64,000 nucleotides of DNA from Peteryoungia aggregata LMG 23059 (GTDB lineage Bacteria > Pseudomonadota > Alphaproteobacteria > Rhizobiales > Rhizobiaceae). The notes below the pieces were generated by a model. It made no database searches, was not told where the DNA came from, and was given only the letters and a program-made list of their open reading frames with translations. Location of the stretch: NCBI RefSeq assembly GCF_030814435.1, contig NZ_JAUSUW010000007.1, forward strand, positions 1 through 64,000. The letters are read 5' to 3'. Position 1 is the stretch's first letter. Every line of letters starts with the position of its first letter. A program made the position numbers and the translations under genes. Shown here one piece after another: positions 16,937-26,941 of this stretch.

Positions 16937-17893
16937 ATGGTCTTCTTTCCCCATCGCCATCTCATCGGCATCAAGGGCCTTACCGAGCAGGACATCACGT
17001 TCCTTCTCGACAAGGCAGACGAAGCCGTCAAAATCAGCCGCCAGCGCGAGAAGAAGACTTCGACGCTGAGGGGCCTCACCCAGATCAACCTCTTCTTCGA
17101 AGCCTCGACGCGGACGCAAGCCTCGTTCGAGCTCGCAGGCAAACGCCTTGGCGCCGACGTGATGAACATGTCGGTCGGCAACTCGTCTGTCAAAAAGGGC
17201 GAAACGCTGATCGACACGGCCATGACGCTGAACGCCATGCGGCCAGACGTGCTTGTGGTGCGCCACTCCTCGGCGGGGGCTGCAGCGCTGCTCGCCCAGA
17301 AGGTCGCCTGCTCGGTGGTCAATGCCGGTGACGGACAGCACGAGCATCCGACCCAGGCACTGCTCGACGCGCTCACCATCCGCCGTGCCAAGGGCAAGCT
17401 GTCCCGCATCATCGTGGCGATCTGCGGTGACGTGCTGCATTCGCGCGTGGCACGGTCCAACATCCTGCTGCTCAACGCCATGGGCGCCCGCGTCCGCGTC
17501 GTCGCACCTGCGACGCTGCTGCCCGCCGGGATCGCCGACATGGGCTGCGAGGTCTTCCATGACATGAAGGAAGGCCTGAAGGATGCTGACGTCGTCATGA
17601 TGCTGCGCCTGCAGCGCGAGCGCATGTCCGGCTCCTTCGTGCCGTCGGTGCGCGAATATTTCCACTTCTACGGCCTCGATGCTGAAAAGCTGAAGGTCGC
17701 CAAAGAGGATGCGCTCGTGATGCATCCGGGACCGATGAACCGGGGCGTCGAGATCGCTTCGGAAGTCGCCGACGGTCCGCAGAGCGTCATCGAGAGCCAG
17801 GTCGAGATGGGGGTCGCGGTTCGCATGGCCGTCATGGAAACGCTTCTCGTGTCGCAGAACCAGGGTCCGCGTTCGGAGGGAATGGGCGCATGA
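16937..17893 (+). CDS. pyrB: Aspartate carbamoyltransferase catalytic subunit
   Basis: A 318-residue enzyme that joins carbamoyl phosphate and aspartate, the committed step of pyrimidine synthesis. The carbamoyl phosphate motif [13 protein letters not shown] (Ser57-Thr-Arg-Thr60) and [14 protein letters not shown] are intact, and [11 protein letters not shown] marks the aspartate side. AGGAGG lies six bases before the ATG. The stop overlaps the next gene (ATGA). No pyrI gene is present. In bacteria with this gene pair the inactive dihydroorotase partner is a structural subunit of the complex. Confidence 0.97.
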   Translation: MVFFPHRHLIGIKGLTEQDITFLLDKADEAVKISRQREKKTSTLRGLTQINLFFEASTRTQASFELAGKRLGADVMNMSVGNSSVKKGETLIDTAMTLNAMRPDVLVVRHSSAGAAALLAQKVACSVVNAGDGQHEHPTQALLDALTIRRAKGKLSRIIVAICGDVLHSRVARSNILLLNAMGARVRVVAPATLLPAGIADMGCEVFHDMKEGLKDADVVMMLRLQRERMSGSFVPSVREYFHFYGLDAEKLKVAKEDALVMHPGPMNRGVEIASEVADGPQSVIESQVEMGVAVRMAVMETLLVSQNQGPRSEGMGA

Positions 17894-19182
17894 GAAAGCC
17901 GCTTGTCCTGAAGAATGTCCGGATCGTCGATCCCTCGCGCACGCTCGATGAAGTCGGCACCATCATCGTCGGCGATGACGGCCTGATTGTCGCCGCAGGT
18001 GCCGATGCGCAGAACCAGGGCGCGCCCGAGGGCGCCGAAATCCGCGATGCCCGAGGCCTCACCGCCGTTCCGGGTCTCGTCGATGCCCGCGTCTTCGTCG
18101 GCGAACCGGGTTCCGAACATCGCGAGACGATCGCATCGGCAAGCCGTGCGGCAGCGGCCGGCGGCATCACATCGTTCATCATGATGCCGGAGACAGATCC
18201 CGTTATCGACGACATCGCGCTTGTCGAATTTGTGAAGAAGACCGCCCGTGATACGGCCAGCGTCAATGTCTATCCGGCAGCGGCTCTGACCAAGGGCATG
18301 ACCAGCGCCGAGATGACCGAGATGGGTCTGTTGCAGCAGGCCGGTGCGGTTGCCTTCACCAATGGCCGCTACGGGCTGAACGACACGCAGGTTTTGCGCC
18401 GTGCGATGACTTACGCGCGCGAATTCGATGCTGTCATCGCGCTCGAAACGCGGGAAAAGTATCTCGCCGCCAATGGCGTGATGAACGAAGGGCTGCTGGC
18501 AAGCTGGCTCGGGCTCGGCGGAATCCCGCGCGAAACCGAGATCATTCCGCTGGAGCGTGACCTCAGGATCGCGGCGCTGACGCGGGCCAAGTATCACGCC
18601 TCGCAGATCTCGGTGCCGGAATCGGTCGAGGCGATCGAGGTGGCACGCAAGCGTGGCGCCAAGGTCACCTGCGGCATCTCGATCAATCACCTGAGCCTGA
18701 ACGAAAACGACATCGGCGAATACCGGACCTTCTTCAAGCTCTATCCGCCGCTGCGCTCGGAAGACGATCGCATGGCAATGGTCGATGCGCTGGCCAAGGG
18801 GCAGATCGACATTATCGTCTCCTCGCATGATCCGCAGGATGTCGACACCAAGCGGCTGCCCTTCGGCGAGGCGGCCGATGGGGCAATCGGGCTCGAGACC
18901 ATGCTGTCGGCAGCGCTTCGCCTGCATCACGCAGGTCATGTGCCGCTGATACGGCTGATCGATGCCATGTCGACGCGGCCGGCCGAAATCTTCGGCTTGC
19001 CAGGTGGCACTCTGAAGCCGGGCGCCCCGGGAGACATCGCGCTCATCGATCTCGATGAACCGTGGCTGGTCTCGCGCGACAGCCTGCTTGCGCGCTCCAA
19101 GAACACGCCATTCGAAGATGCCCGCTTCTCGGGCCGGGCCGTTGCGACCTATGTCGCCGGCCAATGTGTCCATACGCTCTGA
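17890..19182 (+). CDS. pyrC: Dihydroorotase-like protein, metal ligands missing (pseudo-DHOase)
   Basis: A 430-residue amidohydrolase-fold protein normally annotated as dihydroorotase. The conserved metal motif DxHxH after GLVD is replaced: the sequence is [13 protein letters not shown], so the two His are Arg67 and Phe69. The PHHL motif is INHL (Asn266), and the catalytic-Asp motif TDHAPH is SSHDPQ (Ser312, Gln316). It should therefore be inactive, like the PyrC' partner of Pseudomonas PyrB, and act structurally. It is translationally coupled to pyrB. A catalytic dihydroorotase should be encoded elsewhere in the genome. Confidence 0.9.
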   Translation: MRKPLVLKNVRIVDPSRTLDEVGTIIVGDDGLIVAAGADAQNQGAPEGAEIRDARGLTAVPGLVDARVFVGEPGSEHRETIASASRAAAAGGITSFIMMPETDPVIDDIALVEFVKKTARDTASVNVYPAAALTKGMTSAEMTEMGLLQQAGAVAFTNGRYGLNDTQVLRRAMTYAREFDAVIALETREKYLAANGVMNEGLLASWLGLGGIPRETEIIPLERDLRIAALTRAKYHASQISVPESVEAIEVARKRGAKVTCGISINHLSLNENDIGEYRTFFKLYPPLRSEDDRMAMVDALAKGQIDIIVSSHDPQDVDTKRLPFGEAADGAIGLETMLSAALRLHHAGHVPLIRLIDAMSTRPAEIFGLPGGTLKPGAPGDIALIDLDEPWLVSRDSLLARSKNTPFEDARFSGRAVATYVAGQCVHTL

Positions 19183-19192
19183 GGGGATAGAG

Positions 19193-19810
19193 ATGTCCGA
19201 TATCAACTTCGTCTTGTTCGACTGGCAGATGATCGCGATCGTGAGCCTGTTCGGCTATCTGCTCGGCTCGATCCCCTTCGGCCTGGTTCTGACCAAGATG
19301 GCCGGCCTCGGGGACCTGCGCTCGATCGGTTCGGGCAATATCGGCGCGACCAACGTGCTGCGCACTGGCAACAAGAAGCTGGCGGCGGCGACGCTTCTGC
19401 TTGACGCGCTGAAGGCGACGGCAGCAGCCGTTATCGCGGATCGGGTTTTCGGCGGCGATGCCGCGCTGGTCGGCGGCTTCGCCGCCTTTATCGGCCATCT
19501 CTTCCCGGTCTGGCTTGGCTTCAAGGGCGGCAAGGGCGTCGCGACCTACATCGGCATGCTGCTGGGTGTCGAGCCGATTATGGTGCTGGTCTTCGCAATT
19601 GTCTGGCTCTCCTTCGCCTTCCTCTCTCGCTACTCTTCGTTGTCCGCGCTCATCGCCACACTTGTCATTCCGGTTGCATTGTGGATACTCGGGCTTGAAG
19701 AGGCCGCGATCGTGACGGCCGTCATGACGGTTATCACCTACTGGCGCCACAAACAGAATATCGAGCGGCTGATCGCGGGAACCGAGAGCAAGATCGGCAA
19801 AAAGGGCTAG
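19193..19810 (+). CDS. plsY: Acyl-phosphate:glycerol-3-phosphate acyltransferase
   Basis: A 205-residue membrane acyltransferase that makes lysophosphatidate from acyl phosphate, the first step of phospholipid synthesis. The three PlsY motifs are present: LLGSIPFG (23-30), [12 protein letters not shown] (46-57) and [13 protein letters not shown] (about 107-119), with about five membrane segments. The ATG at 19193 follows GAGGGGATAGAG. It lies ten bases after the pseudo-dihydroorotase gene and nine before dprA. Confidence 0.96.
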   Translation: MSDINFVLFDWQMIAIVSLFGYLLGSIPFGLVLTKMAGLGDLRSIGSGNIGATNVLRTGNKKLAAATLLLDALKATAAAVIADRVFGGDAALVGGFAAFIGHLFPVWLGFKGGKGVATYIGMLLGVEPIMVLVFAIVWLSFAFLSRYSSLSALIATLVIPVALWILGLEEAAIVTAVMTVITYWRHKQNIERLIAGTESKIGKKG

Positions 19811-19819
19811 AGGAGAGCC

Positions 19820-20977
19820 ATGGGTCCAGGCAGCGCAAGACGTAAAGGGATTGCGCTGACGGACCGCCAGAGGATCGCCTGGCTGAGGCTGATCCGCAGC
19901 GACAATGTCGGCCCGGCCACCTTCCGGGACCTGATAAATCATTTCGGCTCGGCCGAGGCTGCGCTGGAGGCACTTCCGGAGCTCTCCCGCAGAGGTGGCT
20001 CCACCCGCAGCATCCGCATTGCGACCGTTGTCGAGGCCGAGCGCGAGATCGAGACAGCGCATCGCTTCGGCGCACGCTTCATCGGCATCGGCGAGCCCGA
20101 CTATCCGCCGGCCCTGCGGCAGATCGATGCAGCACCGCCGCTCATCTCTGCCAAGGGCGACCTGTCGACAGCCACCCTTCCCTGTGTCGGCATAGTCGGC
20201 TCTCGCAATGCCTCGATCAGTGGCACGAAGTTCGCCGCGATGATGGCGCGCGAAATCGGGCAGGCCGGCTATGCGATTGTCTCGGGACTGGCACGCGGCA
20301 TCGATGCGGCCGCCCATCGTGCGAGCCTTGAGACGGGCACGATCGCGGCGATGGCCGGCGGCCTCGACCAGCCCTATCCACCCGAGAATTTCGACCTGCT
20401 CGACCAGATCTGCGGCGGACATGGCCTTGCCATCTCGGAAATGCCGTTCGGCTGGGAGCCTCGCGCCCGGGACTTCCCACGGCGCAACCGCCTGATCGCA
20501 GGCATTTCACTCGGCGTGGTGGTCATCGAGGCTGCAGCTCGCTCCGGATCGCTGATCACCGCTCGGCTGGCAGGCGAGTTCGGACGGCTGGTCTTTGCCG
20601 TACCCGGCTCACCGCTGGACCCGCGCTGCGAGGGCACGAATGGACTGCTGAAGGACGGGGCGACGGTGACGACCAAGCCGCAGGACGTGCTGCAGGCTTT
20701 GGCGCCGATCTCGGAAGTCGATCTCTTCACGCAAACGGAAGCGGACGAACCCGATTACGAGCATCCGGAGGGGCGGCCCCTCTCTCCACCGCCAAAAGAC
20801 GACGAACGGCTGACGATCATACAGGCGCTCGGGCCGACGCCCGTGGAAATCGACGATATCATCCGACATACCGGTCTCTCACCTTCGACGGTCTACCTCG
20901 TTCTCCTCGAACTCGATATCGCCGGACGGTTAGAGCGGCATGCGGGGGGATTTGTGTCCCTCAGCATGATGGATTGA
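19820..20977 (+). CDS. dprA: DNA-processing protein DprA
   Basis: A 385-residue protein that loads RecA on incoming single-stranded DNA. An N-terminal SAM/HhH-like region (LRLIRSDNVGPATFRDLINH) precedes the Rossmann-like core with GIVGSRNASISG, VSGLARGIDAAAH and a PRRNRLIAGIS stretch. A C-terminal winged-helix DML1-like domain (DDIIRHTGLSPSTVYLVLLELD) follows. It ends the pyrB-led run, and its last 48 bases overlap a convergent small gene. Confidence 0.94.
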   Translation: MGPGSARRKGIALTDRQRIAWLRLIRSDNVGPATFRDLINHFGSAEAALEALPELSRRGGSTRSIRIATVVEAEREIETAHRFGARFIGIGEPDYPPALRQIDAAPPLISAKGDLSTATLPCVGIVGSRNASISGTKFAAMMAREIGQAGYAIVSGLARGIDAAAHRASLETGTIAAMAGGLDQPYPPENFDLLDQICGGHGLAISEMPFGWEPRARDFPRRNRLIAGISLGVVVIEAAARSGSLITARLAGEFGRLVFAVPGSPLDPRCEGTNGLLKDGATVTTKPQDVLQALAPISEVDLFTQTEADEPDYEHPEGRPLSPPPKDDERLTIIQALGPTPVEIDDIIRHTGLSPSTVYLVLLELDIAGRLERHAGGFVSLSMMD

Positions 20978-21163
20978 CAGGGCACGTCGCCCCGCGAGGA
21001 CATCACCGGCCTCGACATAGGCCATCTCAATCAGATAGCACAGCATCTCCGCCCCCTCGCCTTCGGCGACGGCCCGCAACTCGGCCAGCATCTGCCGAAT
21101 ATAGGCGACGTTCTCCATGGTGCGGTTAGCGCGATCACTCAATTCGACTGTCTCACGTGCCAT
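20930..21163 (-). CDS. Conserved small hypothetical protein
   Basis: A 77-residue mainly helical protein with an amphipathic core (AYIRQMLAELRAVAEGEGAE, then MLCYLIEMAYVEAGDVL). No signal peptide or motif is seen. The composition looks genuinely coding. ATG at 21163 has GGGA close upstream. It overlaps the end of dprA and shares a divergent, AT-rich control region with topA. The function is unknown. Confidence 0.65.
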   Translation of the reverse strand: MARETVELSDRANRTMENVAYIRQMLAELRAVAEGEGAEMLCYLIEMAYVEAGDVLAGRRALSIHHAEGHKSPRMPL

Positions 21164-21226
21164 GGTTCCCGCTCACAACTGATGGAGTGACCACAACCGC
21201 AGCTCTCCATTTCGACTGGAAACACA

Positions 21227-21255
21227 ATAAATCATTTATCTTAGATTGCAATCTA
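21227..21255. promoter_or_regulatory. Two palindromes in the topA divergent control region
   Basis: ATAAATCATTTAT (21227-21239) and the perfect 14-bp palindrome TAGATTGCAATCTA (21242-21255) lie three bases apart in an unusually AT-rich stretch. This stretch separates topA from the 77-residue gene. They look like dimer-binding operators, but the regulator and the regulated gene cannot be told from sequence. Confidence 0.4.
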
Positions 21256-21409
21256 CCGAATATCTTCTTTTGGTTGCATCGACGTGCAGCCTCGGAAAAT
21301 GGGCCAAGCCTCTTGACCGCAGGCGTTTCGCCCTCCATGTCGGAAAACCGTGTTCCGAAGACTGTGGTGCGGTGCCGCGGATCGGATGCGTTGAAGGTAC
21401 ATCTGTCCA

Positions 21410-24112
21410 ATGAACGTCGTAGTCGTAGAATCCCCGGCCAAGGCCAAGACGATCAACAAGTATCTGGGTCCCGGATACAAGGTGCTCGCCTCGTTCGGCC
21501 ATGTGCGCGATCTGCCGGCCAAGGATGGCTCCGTTCTTCCGGACCAGGATTTCGAGATGTTATGGGAGGTCGACGCGGCCTCGCAGAAGCGGATGAAGGA
21601 CATTGCCGATGCGGTGAAGTCCTCTGACGGCCTGTTCCTCGCGACCGACCCGGATCGCGAAGGGGAAGCCATTTCCTGGCATGTGCTCGATCTCCTGAAG
21701 AAAAAGCGCGTGATCGGCGACAAGCCGGTGAAGCGCGTCGTCTTCAACGCGATCACCAAGAAGGCCGTGCTCGATGCCATGGCCAACCCGCGTGATATCG
21801 ACACACCGCTGGTCGACGCTTATCTGGCGCGCCGTGCGCTCGACTATCTCGTCGGCTTCAATCTCTCGCCGGTTCTCTGGCGCAAGCTTCCCGGCGCTCG
21901 CTCGGCCGGTCGTGTTCAGTCGGTGGCGCTGCGCCTCGTCTGCGACCGCGAGACCGAGATCGAACGCTTTGTTGCTGAGGAATACTGGAACATCTCCGCG
22001 CTCCTGAAGACGCCGCGTGGTGACGAATTCGAGGCGAAGCTCGTTTCGCACCAGGGCAAGCGCATGCAGCGCAACTCGGTCACCAATGGTGATCAGGCAG
22101 CCGGCATCAAGGCCCTGCTCGAGGGTGCGGCCTTTGCTGTCGACAGCGTCGAGGCAAAGCCGGTCAAGCGCAATCCGGGCCCGCCCTTCACCACCTCCAC
22201 CCTACAGCAGGCAGCATCCTCGAAGCTCGGCTTCTCGGCATCGCGCACCATGCAGGTGGCACAAAAGCTCTATGAGGGTATCGACATTGGCGGCGAGACC
22301 GTCGGTCTGATCACCTATATGCGTACCGACGGCGTGCAGATGGCGCCGGAAGCGATCGAGGCTGCGCGTTCGGCTGTTCTCGATCAGTTCGGTCCGCGCT
22401 ACGTGCCGGAAAAGGCACGCATCTATTCGACCAAGGCGAAGAACGCCCAGGAAGCCCACGAAGCGATCCGTCCGACGGACTTCAACCGTTCGCCGGACAA
22501 GGTCCGCCGCTTCCTCGATGGCGACCAGCTGCGTCTCTATGACCTGATCTGGAAGCGCGGTATCGCCAGCCAGATGGCGTCTGCCGAAATCGAGCGTACG
22601 ACGGTCGAGATCCTGGCTGACAACAAGGGTGACAAGGCAGGCCTGCGTGCCGTCGGCTCCGTTATCCGCTTCGATGGCTTCATTGCCGCCTATACCGATC
22701 AGCGCGAAGAGGGCGAACCGGCGGAGGACGGCGATGACGAGGATGGCCGCCTGCCGGAGATCAACGCTCGCGAGGCATTGGCCAAGAACAAGATCAATTC
22801 CAGCCAGCATTTCACCGAGCCGCCGCCGCGTTATTCGGAAGCCTCACTGATCAAGAAGATGGAAGAGCTTGGCATCGGTCGTCCCTCGACCTATGCCGCG
22901 ACGCTGAAGACACTCAGCGACCGCGAATATGTCATCATGGACAAGCGCAAGCTGATCCCGCATTCGAAGGGCAGGCTTGTCACGGCCTTCCTCGAAAACT
23001 TCTTCACCAAATATGTCGAATACGACTTCACCGCCGATCTGGAAGAGAAGCTCGACAAGATCTCCGCTGGTGAATTGAACTGGAAGGACGTGTTGCGCGC
23101 CTTCTGGCAGGACTTCTTCGCACAGATCGAAGACACCAAGGAACTGCGCGTCACCAACGTGCTCGACGCGCTGAACGAGGCGCTGGCACCGCTTGTCTTC
23201 CCGAAGCGCGAAGACGGGTCTGATCCGCGCATCTGCCAGGTCTGCGGAACGGGCAATCTGTCGCTCAAGCTCGGCAAATACGGTGCCTTTGTCGGCTGCT
23301 CGAACTATCCGGAATGTAACTTCACGCGGCAGCTCTCCTCCGAAGGTGGTGCCGAAGCCGAGGCCAATGGCAGCAACGAGCCGCGGGCACTGGGCAAGGA
23401 TCCGGTGACCGAGGAAGAGATCACGCTGCGGTCGGGCCGCTTCGGCCCATACGTCCAGCGCGGCGACGGCAAGGAAGCGAAACGCTCCTCGCTGCCGAAG
23501 GGCTGGGCGCCCGCTGACATCGATTTCGAAAAAGCGATTTCGCTGCTGTCGCTGCCGCGCGATGTCGGTGCGCATCCGGAAACCGGCAAGATGATCTCGG
23601 CCGGTCTGGGGCGCTACGGGCCTTTCGTCCTGCATGACGGCACCTATGCCAATCTCGAAGGCATCGAGGATGTTCTCTCGATCGGTCTCAACCGCGCCGT
23701 CACCGTGCTTGCCGAAAAGAAAGCCAATCCGGGTGGCCGTGGCCGCACGGCAGCGGTGGCTCTCAAGGAACTTGGCGACCATCCCGATGGTGGCGCGATG
23801 ACCGTTCGTGACGGCCGTTTCGGCCCCTATGTCAATTGGGGTAAGGTCAACGCGACGCTGCCGAAGGGTAAGGATCCGCAGGCGATTACCGTCGAGGAAG
23901 CGCTTGCGCTGATCGCCGAGCGCGCGGCCAAGGATGGCGGCGGCAAGGCCAAGGCGAAGAAGGCCCCGGCCAAGGCAGCCAAGGCAAAGTCGGAAGACGG
24001 TGATACGGCAAAGCCGAAGAAGGCAGCCGCGAAACCGAAGGCGACTGCTGCCAAGAAGGCTCCGGCCAAGGCCGCTTCGAAGGCCAAGACAACGAAGAAG
24101 AGTGCGACTTGA
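21410..24112 (+). CDS. topA: DNA topoisomerase I
   Basis: A 900-residue type IA topoisomerase that relaxes negative supercoils. The Toprim domain shows VVESPAKAK (Glu7) and ATDPDREGEA (Asp80, Asp82, Glu84). The catalytic tyrosine is Tyr303 in ITYMRTDG. One C-terminal zinc finger (CQVCGTG...GCSNYPEC) lies near residue 605, followed by several topo-C repeats each with a RFGPYV-type motif. The last 60 residues are a Lys/Ala-rich tail, common in alphaproteobacterial TopA. The start of rnr overlaps its stop. The TopAI-like gene at 8626 may encode an inhibitor of this protein. Confidence 0.97.
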   Translation: MNVVVVESPAKAKTINKYLGPGYKVLASFGHVRDLPAKDGSVLPDQDFEMLWEVDAASQKRMKDIADAVKSSDGLFLATDPDREGEAISWHVLDLLKKKRVIGDKPVKRVVFNAITKKAVLDAMANPRDIDTPLVDAYLARRALDYLVGFNLSPVLWRKLPGARSAGRVQSVALRLVCDRETEIERFVAEEYWNISALLKTPRGDEFEAKLVSHQGKRMQRNSVTNGDQAAGIKALLEGAAFAVDSVEAKPVKRNPGPPFTTSTLQQAASSKLGFSASRTMQVAQKLYEGIDIGGETVGLITYMRTDGVQMAPEAIEAARSAVLDQFGPRYVPEKARIYSTKAKNAQEAHEAIRPTDFNRSPDKVRRFLDGDQLRLYDLIWKRGIASQMASAEIERTTVEILADNKGDKAGLRAVGSVIRFDGFIAAYTDQREEGEPAEDGDDEDGRLPEINAREALAKNKINSSQHFTEPPPRYSEASLIKKMEELGIGRPSTYAATLKTLSDREYVIMDKRKLIPHSKGRLVTAFLENFFTKYVEYDFTADLEEKLDKISAGELNWKDVLRAFWQDFFAQIEDTKELRVTNVLDALNEALAPLVFPKREDGSDPRICQVCGTGNLSLKLGKYGAFVGCSNYPECNFTRQLSSEGGAEAEANGSNEPRALGKDPVTEEEITLRSGRFGPYVQRGDGKEAKRSSLPKGWAPADIDFEKAISLLSLPRDVGAHPETGKMISAGLGRYGPFVLHDGTYANLEGIEDVLSIGLNRAVTVLAEKKANPGGRGRTAAVALKELGDHPDGGAMTVRDGRFGPYVNWGKVNATLPKGKDPQAITVEEALALIAERAAKDGGGKAKAKKAPAKAAKAKSEDGDTAKPKKAAAKPKATAAKKAPAKAASKAKTTKKSAT

Positions 24113-26469
24113 GCAAATTTACGCGCGACACCTCCCGCTCCCCCGGCTCCGGCAACCGCAAGAGCCGGCGTGCGGAAGGCGCGGCCAAGGCCCGGAGTGA
24201 AAACCCCACGGCCCTGATCCACGGGGAGGTACCGCCGCGCGAAGTCTTGATGCAGTTCATCACCGACAATCCCGACCGCGCCTCGAAGCGCGAGATCGCC
24301 AAGGCCTTTGGCCTCAAGGGCGAGCAGCGGGTGGAGCTGAAGCAGGCGCTGAAGGATCTCGAAAACGACGGGCTCGTGCAGAAGAGCCGCAAGTCGCTGA
24401 CACGACCGGGTGCCCTGCCCCCGGTCACCGTGCTCGACATCACCACACGCGACAAGGATGGCGAGTTGATCGGTCGCCCTGCCGAATGGCCGGATGAGGC
24501 CGGAGCAGCCCCCGCCGTGTTGATCCGCCAGTCGAGTTCCGATCGCTCGAAGGGCAAGACGCCGGTTGGCGGCCTGGGCGACCGGGTGCTGGCCAAAATC
24601 TTCGCCAACAAGGATCGCTCCGGCCCCGCCTATACCGCCCGCGTGATCAAGATCCTTGACCGGCATGTCGGCGCAGTCATGGGCGTGGTGCGGATGATGC
24701 CTGACGGTGGCGCACGCCTGATGCCGATCGACCGGCGCGGCGAGGAAATGCAGATCGACGCGACCGATATCGGCGAGGCCAAGGATGGTGATCTGGTCGA
24801 GGTGGAAGTCGCGCGTGCCAGCCGTTTCGGCCTGACGCGGGCCAAGGTGCTCAACGTTGTCGGATCGGTCGCTTCGGAAAAGGCGATCTCGATGATCGCC
24901 ATCCACGCGCATGGCATCCCGCATATTTTCCCGCAATCGGTGATCTCAGAGGCAGAGGAAGCCAAGCCCGCGTCCATGTCGCATCGGGAAGACTGGCGGA
25001 ACCTGCCGCTTATCACCATCGACCCGCATGATGCCAAGGACCATGACGACGCCGTCTATGCCGAACTCGACACCTCGCCCGACAATCCTGACGGCGTGAT
25101 CGTCACGGTGGCGATCGCCGACGTCTCCTACTACATCCGGCCAAAATCGGCGCTGGATCGCGAGGCGCTGAAGCGCGGCAATTCCGTCTACTTCCCGGAC
25201 CGGGTCGTGCCTATGCTTCCCGAACGGATCTCGAACGATCTCTGCTCGCTGCGCGAGGGCGTCGACCGGCCGGCGCTTGCCGTGCGCATGGTCTTCTCGC
25301 ATGAAGGCCGCAAGGCGAGCCACACCTTCCACCGCATCATGATGAAGAGTGCGGCCAAGCTCTCCTACCAGCAGGCTCAGGCGGCGATCGACGGCAAGAC
25401 CGACGAGAAGACCGGCCCGCTGCTGGAGTCGATCCTGAAGCCGCTGTGGCATGCCTATGCCGTGATGAAGCGCGGTCGTGACCGGCGCCAGCCGCTCGAG
25501 CTAGACATGCCCGAGCGCAAGATCATCCTCAAGGAAGACGGCACAGTCGATCGGGTGCATGTTCCCGAACGCCTCGATGCGCACAAGCTGATCGAGGAGA
25601 TGATGATCCAGGCCAACGTTGCGGCTGCCGAGACGCTGGAGAAAAAGCGCCAGGCGCTGATCTACCGCATCCACGATGCGCCGGCGCTCGCCAAGCAGGA
25701 AGTGCTGCGGGAGTTTCTCGCAACGCTTGGCATGTCGCTGGTCAAGGGCGGCAACATGCGGTCCAACTCGTTCAACGGTATTCTGGCCAAGGCGCAGGAC
25801 ACACCGCACCAGACCATCGTCAACGAGATGGTGCTGCGCAGCCAGAGCCAGGCGGTCTACAGTCCCGACAATATCGGCCATTTCGGCCTCAACCTGATGA
25901 CATACGCGCATTTCACCTCGCCGATCCGCCGATATGCCGACCTCATCGTGCATCGGGCGCTGGTCGGCTCGCTGGGCCTGGGCGAAGGCGGGATCACGCC
26001 AGACGAGGAAGCGAGCCTCGAGGACATTTCCGCCGAGATCTCGACCTTTGAGCGCCGGGCGATGGCCGCCGAGCGCGACACCGTCAACCGGCTGATCGCG
26101 CATCACCTTGCCGGGCGTATTGGCGATGAGTTCGAGGGGCAGATCCGGGGCGTGACGAAGTCCGGTCTGTTCGTCGCCCTGCCGCAATTTGGCGCAGATG
26201 GCTTTATCCCGGTTTCCACACTGGGTCGCGACTACTATATCTACGACGAAGCGCATCAGGCCCTGACGGGCGAGAAGTCCGGGCTCGGCTATCAGCTCGG
26301 CGACACCGTCGAGGTCCGATTGGTGGAGGCCGTACCGCTTGCCGGCGCGCTGCGCTTCGAGATGCTGAGCGAAGGGCGGAAAATGCCGGCCGGCACGCGG
26401 TCGTTCCACAAGGCAGGGCGACGCGGCCAGAAACAGCCGGGCACACGCCCGCCGCGCTCGCGACGTTGA
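24109..26469 (+). CDS. rnr: Ribonuclease R
   Basis: A 786-residue 3'-5' exoribonuclease. An N-terminal winged-helix region (EIAKAFGLKGEQRVELKQAL), cold-shock-like domains, the RNB catalytic core with LITIDPHDAKDHDDAVY, and a C-terminal S1 domain (GQIRGVTKSGLFVAL) are all visible, ending in a basic tail. The start is TTG at 24109, overlapping the topA stop (TTGA), so translation is probably coupled. No ATG occurs before the winged-helix region. Confidence 0.94.
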   Translation: MSKFTRDTSRSPGSGNRKSRRAEGAAKARSENPTALIHGEVPPREVLMQFITDNPDRASKREIAKAFGLKGEQRVELKQALKDLENDGLVQKSRKSLTRPGALPPVTVLDITTRDKDGELIGRPAEWPDEAGAAPAVLIRQSSSDRSKGKTPVGGLGDRVLAKIFANKDRSGPAYTARVIKILDRHVGAVMGVVRMMPDGGARLMPIDRRGEEMQIDATDIGEAKDGDLVEVEVARASRFGLTRAKVLNVVGSVASEKAISMIAIHAHGIPHIFPQSVISEAEEAKPASMSHREDWRNLPLITIDPHDAKDHDDAVYAELDTSPDNPDGVIVTVAIADVSYYIRPKSALDREALKRGNSVYFPDRVVPMLPERISNDLCSLREGVDRPALAVRMVFSHEGRKASHTFHRIMMKSAAKLSYQQAQAAIDGKTDEKTGPLLESILKPLWHAYAVMKRGRDRRQPLELDMPERKIILKEDGTVDRVHVPERLDAHKLIEEMMIQANVAAAETLEKKRQALIYRIHDAPALAKQEVLREFLATLGMSLVKGGNMRSNSFNGILAKAQDTPHQTIVNEMVLRSQSQAVYSPDNIGHFGLNLMTYAHFTSPIRRYADLIVHRALVGSLGLGEGGITPDEEASLEDISAEISTFERRAMAAERDTVNRLIAHHLAGRIGDEFEGQIRGVTKSGLFVALPQFGADGFIPVSTLGRDYYIYDEAHQALTGEKSGLGYQLGDTVEVRLVEAVPLAGALRFEMLSEGRKMPAGTRSFHKAGRRGQKQPGTRPPRSRR

Positions 26470-26491
26470 CACTTTCGCCCCGGAGGCAGAC

Positions 26492-26941
26492 ATGACCGCC
26501 AACCAGACCAATGTGACGATGCAGTTTGGTGCCGACGAGAAGGCCGATCGGCCGCTCGGTCGCTCGATCAAGCGCGGCATGCTGAACCAGTGTCCGGCCT
26601 GCGGCTCGGGCAAGCTGTTCCGCAGCTATCTCAAGGTGGTCGACAACTGCGCCGCGTGCGGCGAGGACTACCATCATCATCGTGCGGACGATCTGCCCGC
26701 CTATCTCGTCATCCTGATCCTCGGACATGTGCTTGTCGGCGGCTTCATGGCAACCGATCTGGTTTTCGTCCTGCCGGCCTGGGTGCATTTTGCCATATGG
26801 GCGCCGATCGGCGTGGTGACCTCGCTGCTGTGCCTGCAACCGATCAAGGGCGGTGTCGTGGGGCTCCAGTGGGCGCTGCGCATGCATGGTTTCGACGGCA
26901 GCGAGGATGCACCGCAACCGCTCGGTGACGCACGCGACTAG
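26492..26941 (+). CDS. DUF983 zinc-ribbon membrane protein
   Basis: A 149-residue protein. A zinc-ribbon-like pair (NQCPACGSGKLF and DNCAACGEDYHHH) precedes two membrane helices (LVILILGHVLVGGFMA and the segment after LPAWVHFAIWAPIG). This is the DUF983 family, conserved in alphaproteobacteria and of unknown function. GGAGG lies six bases before the ATG, and the gene follows rnr by 22 bases. Confidence 0.88.
   Translation: MTANQTNVTMQFGADEKADRPLGRSIKRGMLNQCPACGSGKLFRSYLKVVDNCAACGEDYHHHRADDLPAYLVILILGHVLVGGFMATDLVFVLPAWVHFAIWAPIGVVTSLLCLQPIKGGVVGLQWALRMHGFDGSEDAPQPLGDARD

Noticed and set aside
23930-24112. Lys/Ala-rich tail of TopA as a frameshift or low-quality sequence
   Set aside because: The frame is intact to the rnr overlap, and basic Ala/Lys tails are usual for alphaproteobacterial topoisomerase I.
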